Assembly (NCBI GenBank): GCA_030157785.1
Contig: JAOAUC010000062.1
Location: forward strand, 1 to 34,572
DNA length: 34,572 nucleotides
Source: Zoogloea oleivorans
GTDB taxonomy: Bacteria; Pseudomonadota; Gammaproteobacteria; Burkholderiales; Rhodocyclaceae
Direction: 5' to 3'
Both the position numbers and the translations under genes were made by a program. The notes beneath the pieces are model-generated. The model was not told the origin of the DNA. It was given only the letters and a program-made list of their open reading frames with translations, and did no database searches. Shown in pieces: positions 16,781 through 24,133 of this stretch (positions within the stretch are counted from its first letter, which is position 1; the number at the start of each line of letters is the position of its first letter).

Positions 16781-17584
16781 ATGTCTGCCGACCGCAATTC
16801 CGCCTTCCGCGCTGAACTCCCCGACGCTCACGAACTCGCCTGCGCCCTGGCCGACACCCTGGAAGCCATCGAGTGGCTCGAACGCTTCGAGCGCCCCTAC
16901 CTGATGGCGCGCTACCAGGCCAGCCTGGGCGAACTGGAAGTTCGCCTGCTGGGCCTCAAGGTTGAACGCCGCGCCTATCGCAGCCGGGTCGATCTGGCGC
17001 AGGCCCGCCTGCGCCGTGGCGATCCGCTCAGCAATGTGGCCCTGGCCGCCATCGAACGTGCCGTGGCGTCGGAACTGCTCGCCTGGCAAGCCCTGGAAGC
17101 GGATCACACCCGCATCCTTGCCGAGAGCCAGCGCCACCCGGGTGGCCGCCCGCCACTGGACCCGGGTCGTGTCGCCCGTGCCCGGGCTGCCTGGCGCCGG
17201 CTGGCCTGCCGCCTGCACCCGGAAATCTGCCCTTACGAGCCCCTCACCGACCGTTACTGGGGCAAGGTCGAAGATGCCTACCGGGCGGTGGACGCCGAAC
17301 TCCTCGACGCCCTTGCCCCCTTCATCGAACGCGAAACCGATGCCACGGCCATCGCCATCACCCCGGGCGAAACCGCCCGCCTGGCCACCTTTCTGGATGC
17401 GCGCCGCAAACGCCTGACCCGCATGCACAGCCAGGCCCCGTTCTGCTGGTCCGACGACCTGGAAGACCCGGACTGGATTGCCGACAAGCAGGCCACCCTG
17501 ACCGTCGAAATCGAGGCGGAATCAAACGCCCTCGCCGCGCTGGTACTGGCGTTCGCGGGAATGTCGGCCACGACGGTGGACTAG
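16781..17584 (+). CDS. Hypothetical protein with degenerate J-domain-like segment
   Basis: No firm family assignment. ATG 16781 gives a 267-residue soluble protein without a signal peptide, rich in Ala, Arg and Glu, and probably mostly helical. Residues 133-181 (RARAAWRRLACRLHPEICPY, then YWGKVEDAYRAVDAELLDAL) follow the pattern of a J-domain: a basic helix, an H-P-x turn, then a helix with KVxxAY. The key HPD tripeptide is HPE here (146-148), so stimulation of DnaK is doubtful. The first 110 residues look like a coiled coil with an EWLERFERPYLMARY segment. The open frame continues far upstream antisense to other genes, but GAG upstream and the codon pattern support this start. It could be a chaperone-fold protein with another job. 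Confidence 0.7.
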   Translation: MSADRNSAFRAELPDAHELACALADTLEAIEWLERFERPYLMARYQASLGELEVRLLGLKVERRAYRSRVDLAQARLRRGDPLSNVALAAIERAVASELLAWQALEADHTRILAESQRHPGGRPPLDPGRVARARAAWRRLACRLHPEICPYEPLTDRYWGKVEDAYRAVDAELLDALAPFIERETDATAIAITPGETARLATFLDARRKRLTRMHSQAPFCWSDDLEDPDWIADKQATLTVEIEAESNALAALVLAFAGMSATTVD

Positions 17585-17887
17585 GCGCCGGACGAAGGCG
17601 CCATCAGCACGCTTTCGCTCCGCCTGCCACGAGGCGGAAACCAACTGAATCAATAATGTCAGGCAGCGGGAATCGTACGCTTTGTCAGAAAGCGTGATTT
17701 ATGCGCATTGTGGCCACAGGGCCATCCATGCTACTAATCCGGCATAGTGAAAAGTCACGTTTTTGAGCGCACAGGATCCGCTTGTAGCGCATCAGGCCGG
17801 ATGATAATCACACTCCGCAATAATCGCGTACCGGTTTCGCAGTGCGCGCGATTGGCCGATAAGTTTGAGTTTCCATGAGGTTGAGTA
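17585..17887 (+). promoter_or_regulatory. Intergenic region before the wecE operon
   Basis: No gene is supported in these 303 bases, which are more AT-rich than their surroundings. They hold two hairpins near the 3' end of the J-like gene (GGCGCC arms at 17584-17602 and TCCGCCT/AGGCGGA at 17619-17638) and an imperfect hairpin at 17671-17699. The perfect ten-base palindrome TGTGGCCACA lies at 17709-17718, and a possible promoter at about 17709-17738 (TTGTGG with TACTAA 18 bases on). GAGG ten bases before the GTG at 17888 is the likely ribosome binding site. The promoter assignment is weak. Confidence 0.4.
17671..17699 (+). other. Imperfect stem-loop, possible terminator of the J-like gene
   Basis: ACGCTTT (17677-17683) and AAAGCGT (17689-17695) are perfect complements around GTCAG. 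AATC and GATT extend the stem after a two-base bulge. Only three T residues follow. It may end transcription from the J-like gene or be an operator-like element. Confidence 0.35.
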
Positions 17888-18850
17888 GTGAGCGTTCACC
17901 TGTCCGTAGTCATCCCCTGCTACCGCTCCGAGGCTGCACTGCCGGAACTGCACCGCCGGCTCACCGCGGCCCTGGAGTGTGTCGAGCCCGACTTTGAAGT
18001 CATCCTTGTCGAGGACTGTGGCGGGGACAACACCTGGGGCGTCATCCAGGAACTGGCCCGGCAGGACTCCCGCATCCGCGGCATGAAGCTGGCACGCAAC
18101 TATGGCCAGCACAATGCGCTGCTGTGCGGCATCCGCGCCGCGCGGGGCGAGGTGATCGTCACCATCGACGACGACCTGCAGAATCCGCCTGAAGAAATCC
18201 ACAAGCTCCTGTCGAAACTGGCCGAGGGCTACGACGTTGTCTATGGTTCGCCGGAAAACGAAACTCACGGTTTTTTCCGCAACCAGGCCTCCCGGATCAC
18301 CAAGATCGCCTTGCAGGGCACCATGGGCGTGGAATCGGCGAGCAAGGTCAGTGCCTTCAGGGCGTTCCGCACCCGGCTGCGCGAAGCCTTCGAGGCCTAT
18401 CGCAGCCCGTCGGTGAATATCGACGTGCTGCTCACCTGGGGCACGACGAGTTTTTCGTCGGTGAATGTGCGCCAGGACGACCGCACCATCGGTGACTCGG
18501 GCTACAGCCTGAAGAAGCTCATCAACCACGCAATCAACATGATGACCGGCTTCTCGGTGCTGCCGCTCCAGATCGCCAGCCTGCTTGGCATTGCCTTCGG
18601 CACCCTCGGCCTGCTGATCCTCCTTTACGTCGTCGGCCGCTATCTGATCGAAGGCAGCTCGGTACCCGGTTTTCCTTTCCTGGCCTCACTGATTGCCATT
18701 TTTTCGGGGGTGCAGTTGTTTGCGCTGGGGATCTTTGGCGAGTACCTGGCACGCATGCACTTCCGTTCCATGGAGCGGCCGCCCTACGCCCTCCTTCACC
18801 AGACCATGATTATCGACAAGGCTTCCGAAACGCATGTCCCGCAGCACTGA
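17888..18850 (+). CDS. Family 2 glycosyltransferase, polyprenyl-phosphate type (GtrB/ArnC-like)
   Basis: Probably transfers a sugar from a nucleotide donor to undecaprenyl phosphate at the cytoplasmic face. The GTG start at 17888 has GAGG upstream and gives 320 residues. The GT2 domain occupies about 1-215, with LSVVIPCYRSE (5-15), VEDCGGDNTW (41-50), the NYGQHNALLCGI segment (71-82) and the metal-binding IDDDLQNPPE (93-102). Two membrane helices follow (about 224-254 and 262-290), ending in the family-typical FGEYLARMH. This topology is shared by GtrB, ArnC and DPM1-like enzymes. The GtrA gene two positions downstream supports a flipped Und-P-sugar. The 3' end overlaps the acetyltransferase gene by 17 bases. 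The donor sugar is not known. Confidence 0.92.
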   Translation: MSVHLSVVIPCYRSEAALPELHRRLTAALECVEPDFEVILVEDCGGDNTWGVIQELARQDSRIRGMKLARNYGQHNALLCGIRAARGEVIVTIDDDLQNPPEEIHKLLSKLAEGYDVVYGSPENETHGFFRNQASRITKIALQGTMGVESASKVSAFRAFRTRLREAFEAYRSPSVNIDVLLTWGTTSFSSVNVRQDDRTIGDSGYSLKKLINHAINMMTGFSVLPLQIASLLGIAFGTLGLLILLYVVGRYLIEGSSVPGFPFLASLIAIFSGVQLFALGIFGEYLARMHFRSMERPPYALLHQTMIIDKASETHVPQH

Positions 18851-19643
18851 AAGCGGCACCACGGCCGCCGCCCCGACGAGCGGAAGCATCGACACTCCGG
18901 ACCTTCAGTTGAGCTGGACCGAAGCCCCCTGGGACACCGTGATCTTTGGCGATCCAGTCCTGCAGATCAACCATATCGAAGTGCGCAGCCCCGGCGCCAA
19001 AGACGATATTGGCGAGTTCGTGCGAGCCCGGGATGCCGTTGGCAGCAAGCTGGTCAGCTGCCGCCTGTCCCATGAACGCCTCCGCGAGTCGATGCTGCTG
19101 GAAGACATCGGTTTCCGCTTCATCGAGATGCTCTACCAACCGGAATTCGACAACCTGCAATCCTCCTGCACGGGCGACAAGCAGGGCCTGACCATCACCC
19201 GGGCCACCGAGGCCGACCTACCCGAAGTGATCGACGCCGCCGGCACGGCCTTCGGCAACGAACGCATCCATATCGACCCGCGCCTGTCCTCCCGGCTGGG
19301 CGACCTGCGCTACCAGAACTGGGTCCGCAGCACCCTTGGGCACGCCAGTCAGCGCCTGTACGCCCTACGGGACGGCCAGGTCCTGGTGGCCTTCTTCGTC
19401 ACGGAATCCCTGCCCGACGGCACCTGCTACTGGCACCTGAATGCCGTCGCGCCGGGCGCCCAGGGCCAGGGCTACGGCCGGCGGGCCTGGCAGGCCATGC
19501 TGGCGCAGGCCCGCGACGAAAGCGCCGTGCGGGTACGCACCGCCATCGTCGCCCGCAATCACCGGGTGCTCAATTTGTACGCACACCTCGGCTTCCGCTT
19601 TCCGGCACCGCTGATGACCTTTCACTGGGTCCATCCGGAATGA
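18834..19643 (+). CDS. GNAT N-acetyltransferase, WecD-like
   Basis: Predicted acetyl-CoA dependent N-acetyltransferase of the GNAT fold. The 269 residues have an N-terminal half (about 28-110) with WDTVIFGDPVLQINHIEV and CRLSHERLRESMLLEDIGFR. These look like the N-terminal domain of WecD, the enzyme that acetylates TDP-4-amino-4,6-dideoxygalactose. The GNAT domain (about 118-265) has the acyl-CoA loop QGQGYG at 210-215 and ends with NLYAHLGFRF. Linkage to wecE two genes downstream strengthens the idea that it acetylates the amino group WecE installs. A 4-nucleotide ATGA overlap joins it to the GtrA gene. It is not close enough by eye to assign wecD outright. Confidence 0.82.
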   Translation: MSRSTESGTTAAAPTSGSIDTPDLQLSWTEAPWDTVIFGDPVLQINHIEVRSPGAKDDIGEFVRARDAVGSKLVSCRLSHERLRESMLLEDIGFRFIEMLYQPEFDNLQSSCTGDKQGLTITRATEADLPEVIDAAGTAFGNERIHIDPRLSSRLGDLRYQNWVRSTLGHASQRLYALRDGQVLVAFFVTESLPDGTCYWHLNAVAPGAQGQGYGRRAWQAMLAQARDESAVRVRTAIVARNHRVLNLYAHLGFRFPAPLMTFHWVHPE

Positions 19644-20059
19644 GCCGACAACACGCGCTGGGCCAGTTTCTGCGCTACGCGGTGGTCGGCCTGGCCTCCA
19701 ATGCCGTCCTCTACGCGGCCTATCTGGGTCTGACCTCCGCCGGCATGGAGGTCAAGCTGGCCATGAGCCTGTTGTACGCGCTGGGCGTCACGCAAACCTT
19801 CTTCTTCAACAAGAACTGGTCCTTCCGCCACGGCGGCACCCACGGCCCCGCCTTCGTGCGTTACTGCGCCAGCTACGGCCTGGGTTACGTGGTCAACCTG
19901 GCGGCCCTCTTCGTGCTTGTCGACCGCCTTGGCTACCCCCATCAGATCGTGCAGGGCGTGATGGTGCTGTCGATCGCCGTAATGCTCTTCCTGTTGCAGA
20001 AATTCTGGGTATTTCGTTTGAACACAACCTTGCCGACGGCAAACGGGCCAAGCCTATGA
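19640..20059 (+). CDS. GtrA-family membrane protein (first copy)
   Basis: Small polytopic inner-membrane protein of the GtrA family, members of which are proposed flippases for undecaprenyl-phosphate-linked sugars. The 139 residues contain four hydrophobic segments (about 8-30, 37-53, 74-95, 102-122). The typical FLRYAVVGLASNAVLYAAYL start and the conserved FFFNKNWSFR after the second helix are present, and QKFWVFR closes the last helix. ATG 19640 overlaps the acetyltransferase stop by four bases and its own end overlaps wecE, so it is part of the same operon as the GT2 and the sugar enzymes. Confidence 0.9.
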   Translation: MSRQHALGQFLRYAVVGLASNAVLYAAYLGLTSAGMEVKLAMSLLYALGVTQTFFFNKNWSFRHGGTHGPAFVRYCASYGLGYVVNLAALFVLVDRLGYPHQIVQGVMVLSIAVMLFLLQKFWVFRLNTTLPTANGPSL

Positions 20060-21180
20060 ACATTCCCTTCAACAAGCCCTACATGACGGGCAAGGAACTC
20101 TGGAACATCGCCCAGGCGCACGCCAACGGGCACCTGGCCGGCGACGGCAACTTCACCAAACGCTGCTCGCGCTGGCTGGAAGCCCGCACCGGCGCCAGCA
20201 GGGCCCTGCTGACCCACTCGTGCACAGCCGCCCTCGAAATGTCGGCACTGCTGGCCGATATCGAGCCGGGCGACGAAGTGATCATGCCGTCCTACACCTT
20301 CGTGTCGACAGCCAACGCCTTCGTGCTGCGCGGCGCCGTGCCGGTCTTCGTGGACATCCGGCCCGACACCCTCAACATCGACGAAACCCTCATCGAAGCC
20401 GCCATTACTCCGCGCACCAAGGCGATTGTGCCGGTGCATTACGCCGGCGTCGGCTGCGAGATGGACGCCATCATGGCGATTGCCCACAAGCACAATCTGC
20501 TGGTGATCGAGGATGCGGCCCAGGCCGTGATGGCCCACTACAAGGGCCGCCCCCTTGGTGCCATCGGCCACATGGGCGCCCTGTCCTTCCACGAGACGAA
20601 GAACATCATCTCCGGCGAAGGTGGCGCGCTGCTGGTGAACTCGCCGCACTACGCCGAACGTGCCGAAGTCATCCGCGAAAAGGGCACCAACCGCTCCCAG
20701 TTCTTCCGCGGCCAGGTGGACAAATACACCTGGGTCGACATCGGCTCATCCTACCTGCCCGGCGAGATCATCGCGGCCTTTCTGGCAGCGCAGATGGAAG
20801 AAGCCGACAGCATCACCCGTCAGCGCCTGGCCATCTGGAACACCTACCACCAATGGCTGGCCGAAGCCGAAAAGGCCGGCAAGCTGCGGCGCCCCGTGGT
20901 GCCGGCGCACTGTGCCCATAACGCGCACATGTACTACATCCTGCTGCCCGACCTCGAACACCGCACGGCCTTCATCGACAAGCTGCGCAAGGTCGGCATC
21001 AACTCGGTGTTCCACTACATCCCTCTGCACAGCGCACCGGCTGGCCAAAGCCTTGGCCGCAGCCATGGCGAACTGAGCGTCACCAACGAAATGTCGGAGC
21101 GCCTCGTCCGCCTTCCCCTGTGGGTTGGTCTGGAAGAACACCAAGCCGAAGTGATACAGCACGTCATGGCAGCACTGTAA
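20056..21180 (+). CDS. wecE: dTDP-4-amino-4,6-dideoxygalactose transaminase WecE (RffA)
   Basis: PLP-dependent DegT/DnrJ-fold aminotransferase that converts dTDP-4-keto-6-deoxyglucose to dTDP-4-amino-4,6-dideoxygalactose, precursor of Fuc4NAc. The 374 residues agree with E. coli WecE over long stretches that I recognise, for example PGDEVIMPSYTFVSTANAF (71-89), EKGTNRSQFFRGQVDKYTW and AVFHYIPLH-like NSVFHYIPLH. The PLP lysine is K182 in SFHETKN, equivalent to K181 of E. coli. The start overlaps the GtrA gene by four bases. No rmlA or rmlB for the substrate is in the window, so the dTDP-keto-sugar must come from elsewhere. The last codons lie in one arm of a 14-base inverted repeat. Confidence 0.96.
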   Translation: MNIPFNKPYMTGKELWNIAQAHANGHLAGDGNFTKRCSRWLEARTGASRALLTHSCTAALEMSALLADIEPGDEVIMPSYTFVSTANAFVLRGAVPVFVDIRPDTLNIDETLIEAAITPRTKAIVPVHYAGVGCEMDAIMAIAHKHNLLVIEDAAQAVMAHYKGRPLGAIGHMGALSFHETKNIISGEGGALLVNSPHYAERAEVIREKGTNRSQFFRGQVDKYTWVDIGSSYLPGEIIAAFLAAQMEEADSITRQRLAIWNTYHQWLAEAEKAGKLRRPVVPAHCAHNAHMYYILLPDLEHRTAFIDKLRKVGINSVFHYIPLHSAPAGQSLGRSHGELSVTNEMSERLVRLPLWVGLEEHQAEVIQHVMAAL

Positions 21181-21198
21181 GCCCGCCATGACGTGCTG
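21157..21198. terminator. Perfect 14-base inverted repeat across the wecE end
   Basis: CAGCACGTCATGGC (21157-21170) and GCCATGACGTGCTG (21185-21198) are perfect complements separated by 14 bases that include the wecE stop codon. It lies in the 24-base gap between the convergent wecE and pepN genes. No T-run follows on either strand, so if it ends transcription it is not by the simple intrinsic mechanism. It could also stabilise the 3' end of both mRNAs. Confidence 0.5.
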
Positions 21199-21204
21199 CG
21201 GGGA

Positions 21205-23895
21205 TCAGGCCAGCGCCTTGCTGACGATCTCCGCCACGTCGGGCGACAAGCCCTCTTCCGCTGATACCTTTTCAAACGCGGCGCGGATTCCCGCCTGAAT
21301 GGCCGGCGTAAACTTGCGCCAGCCTTCCAGCGAGCGGGCCATGCGCGAGGCGACCTGCGGATTGGTCTTGTTCAGCGCGATGACCTGCTCGGCCCAGAAG
21401 GCGTAGCCGGCGCCGTCCGGCCGGTGGAACTCAGCGGCGTTGGCACGGAAGTAGCCGCCCAGAAGCGAATACACCTTGTTCGGGTTGGACAGGCTGAAAG
21501 CCGCGTTGTCCATCAGTGCGCGCACCTGATCCAGCGTTGCCGGCGCGGCATCGGACCAGCGCCAGGCGCCGGCCTGCAGCTGGAACCACTTGTCGAGCAC
21601 CAGCGCATCGTCCTTGTAGCGTTCATGGAAGGCCGCCAGCGCGTCGACGCGCTGGGGCGCATCGCTCTGTACCAAGGCAGCCAGGGCGCTGTAACGCTCG
21701 GTCATGTTGCCGGCGTGCTCAAACTGCTTGACCGCCAGATCGATGACCGTCGGGCCGCCCCAGGCGCTCAGGTAACGCAGACACAGACCGCGCAGCGCCC
21801 GCTTGCCGGCATCCGCCGGGTGGTAACGGTATTCGCCGTCCACCTCCAGATCCAGATAGCGACTCAGGAAGTCGGCCTGCATGGCGTGGCCGATCTCCCG
21901 CATCAGATGAATCAGCGCGGCCCGCAGCGGCGCCGGATCGGCCGGCTGCATGCGTTCGAGCAGATAGGTTTCGGACGGCAGCGCCAGGGTTTCGGCAAGG
22001 AAAGCCGGGTCGAGCGCTTCATTGACGAGCAGCGCCCGGAAGGCCAGCCCGAAAGCCTGAGGCACTTCCATCGGTTTGCCGGCGGCGTGATCGGCGGCCA
22101 GACCGAGGACGACCCGCTCCATATAACGCTGGGAGGCATCCCAGCGATTGAAGGGATCACTGTCGTGGGCCATGCGGAAGGCCAGGCGGGCGTCGTCTTC
22201 GACGATGTCGAGAATCACCGGCGCCGAGAAACCGCGCAGCACCGAGGGCACCGGCTCGGCATCGATGCCGGTGAAGCGCCAGGTCTGGCTTTCGCTGCGC
22301 AACTGGAGCACGCGGGTGGTGTTGCCGCTGCGGACTTCGCCTTCCAGCTGGAGCGGCAGGTCGGCGCCGTCCGGGCCGATCAGGCCGATGGCCACTGGGA
22401 TGTGCAGCGGCAGCTTGTCCGTCTGGCCGGGAGTCGGCGCGGTGTGCTGGGTGAGGGTCAGGGCGTAGGTGCGGCTGGCCGCGTCATACACGCCTTCGGC
22501 CTTCAGGTGCGGCGTGCCGGCCTGGCTGTACCAGCGCATGAACAGATCCAGATCCGCCCCGTTGGCCTCGGCCATGCAGCCGACGAAGTCGTCGCAGGTC
22601 ACCGCCTGGCCGTCGTGATACGAGAAGTACAGGTCCATGCCGTTGCGGAAACCTTCGCGCCCCAGCAGGGTGTGGATCATGCGGATGACTTCGGCACCCT
22701 TCTGATACACCGTGGCGGTGTAGAAGTTGTTAATCTCCTGATAGGCGTCCGGACGGATCGGATGGGCCATGGGGCCGGCATCTTCCGGAAACTGGCCGCT
22801 GCGCAGGCCGCGCACGTTGGCGATCCGGGTAACGGCACGGGCCGACTCGGCGGCTTCCGGCGAATCGGAAGCCCGCGCCATCATGTCGGCGGTGAACTGC
22901 TGGTCGCGGAAGACGGTCAGGCCCTCCTTGAGGGTCAGCTGGAACCAGTCGCGGCAGGTGACGCGGTTGCCGGTCCAGTTGTGGAAATACTCGTGGGCAA
23001 CCACGCTTTCAACATTTTCGAAATCCAGGTCGGTGCCGGTATCCGGGTTGGCCAGCACATACTTGGTGTTGAAAATGTTGAGGCCCTTGTTCTCCATCGC
23101 GCCCATGTTGAAGTCGGACACGGCAACAATCATGAAACGGTCCAGATCAAGCTCCAGGCCGAACACCTCCTCGTCCCAGCGCAGCGAATGCACCAGCGAA
23201 TCCATCGCATGGGAAGTGCGATCGAGGTCGCGCTCTTCCACCCACACCTGCAGCAGGACTTCACGGCCCGACATGGTGTCGACCTTGCGCTCCAGCGCCT
23301 TCAGGTCGGCCGCCACCAGCGCGAAGAGGTAGGACGGCTTGAGGAAGGGATCCTCCCAGCGGGCGAAGTGCCGGCCATTGGGCAGCGTGCCGGTTTCCAG
23401 CAGGTTGCCGTTGGACAGCAGCACCGGGCAAGTGGCGAGATCCGCCTCCAGGCGCACGGTGTAACGGGCCATCACGTCTGGACGGTCGGGGAAGTAAGTG
23501 ATGCTGCGGAAGCCCTCGGCCTCGCACTGGGTGAAGTAGCCGCCGCGCGACTGGTAGAGACCGGAGAGGGTCAGGTTGGCGGAGGGGTTGATGCGGGTGA
23601 CGATGGTCAGCGTGACTTCATCGGCATCCACATCAATTTCGAGGCCGGAATCAGTATTGCGAAGCTGGCCTTCGGCCAGTAGAGCGCCATCCAGGGCCAG
23701 AGAAACGAGCTCCAGCCCCTCGCCGAACAGCACAATCGGCCCCGCCGCTGCGTCCGGATTGCGCACGCAACGCATGCGGTTGGTGACCTGGGTGGCCTGC
23801 GGGTCGAGGACGAAATCGAGATCGACGGTTTCGACAGCGTAGGCCAACGGCTGGTAAGCGGCGCGGAGGATGGGAGTGCCTTGTTCGGTGCGCAT
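21205..23895 (-). CDS. pepN: Aminopeptidase N
   Basis: Cytoplasmic zinc metallo-aminopeptidase (M1 family) that removes N-terminal residues from peptides. The 896 residues match the long bacterial PepN type. The exopeptidase motif GAMEN is at 265-269, the zinc site HEYFHNW at 301-307 with the third ligand E324 in TLKEG, each four residues later than in E. coli PepN. The N-terminal beta domain, the thermolysin-like domain (about 190-440) and the helical C-terminal region are all complete. No signal peptide is present. The gene is monocistronic, convergent to wecE and divergent from the nucleotidyltransferase operon, and has no evident link with the glycan genes. Confidence 0.97.
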   Translation of the reverse strand: MRTEQGTPILRAAYQPLAYAVETVDLDFVLDPQATQVTNRMRCVRNPDAAAGPIVLFGEGLELVSLALDGALLAEGQLRNTDSGLEIDVDADEVTLTIVTRINPSANLTLSGLYQSRGGYFTQCEAEGFRSITYFPDRPDVMARYTVRLEADLATCPVLLSNGNLLETGTLPNGRHFARWEDPFLKPSYLFALVAADLKALERKVDTMSGREVLLQVWVEERDLDRTSHAMDSLVHSLRWDEEVFGLELDLDRFMIVAVSDFNMGAMENKGLNIFNTKYVLANPDTGTDLDFENVESVVAHEYFHNWTGNRVTCRDWFQLTLKEGLTVFRDQQFTADMMARASDSPEAAESARAVTRIANVRGLRSGQFPEDAGPMAHPIRPDAYQEINNFYTATVYQKGAEVIRMIHTLLGREGFRNGMDLYFSYHDGQAVTCDDFVGCMAEANGADLDLFMRWYSQAGTPHLKAEGVYDAASRTYALTLTQHTAPTPGQTDKLPLHIPVAIGLIGPDGADLPLQLEGEVRSGNTTRVLQLRSESQTWRFTGIDAEPVPSVLRGFSAPVILDIVEDDARLAFRMAHDSDPFNRWDASQRYMERVVLGLAADHAAGKPMEVPQAFGLAFRALLVNEALDPAFLAETLALPSETYLLERMQPADPAPLRAALIHLMREIGHAMQADFLSRYLDLEVDGEYRYHPADAGKRALRGLCLRYLSAWGGPTVIDLAVKQFEHAGNMTERYSALAALVQSDAPQRVDALAAFHERYKDDALVLDKWFQLQAGAWRWSDAAPATLDQVRALMDNAAFSLSNPNKVYSLLGGYFRANAAEFHRPDGAGYAFWAEQVIALNKTNPQVASRMARSLEGWRKFTPAIQAGIRAAFEKVSAEEGLSPDVAEIVSKALA

Positions 23896-24133
23896 GGGGG
23901 AGTCCTGATCAGTTCTTCTGCAAGGACCGGATTCTATCGCTCATTGGAAAGACGATGGCGCGCAGCGCCGCCACGCGCATGAATGCTCGCGATATAAAAA
24001 CCGTAGCGTATCGGTTTTACTATCAGTTGCATTTACAATAAAGGAGAAGGCTTAAAGGCAAACGTCGCGCCCGGAACACAGGCTTTAGTGACGAACACGC
24101 CAATTCAGGAACAATCAATCAAACGAGAAATTC
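23896..24133 (+). promoter_or_regulatory. Divergent control region between pepN and the nucleotidyltransferase operon
   Basis: These 238 bases turn sharply AT-rich from about 23990. The inverted repeat AAAACCG (23997-24003) / CGGTTTT (24012-24018) has an eight-base centre and could be an operator or a weak terminator. TACAAT at 24034-24039 is a good -10 candidate, although its -35 would overlap the repeat and is poor. AAAGGAGAAGG at 24041-24051 resembles a strong ribosome binding site, but no usable start codon follows it. The GTG of the operon's first gene is over 80 bases further on, so a long leader is likely. Confidence 0.45.

Noticed and set aside
21424..23682. Long open + strand frame opposite pepN
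   Set aside because: Antisense of a complete PepN with GAMEN and HEYFH motifs; no recognised domain in the antisense frame.
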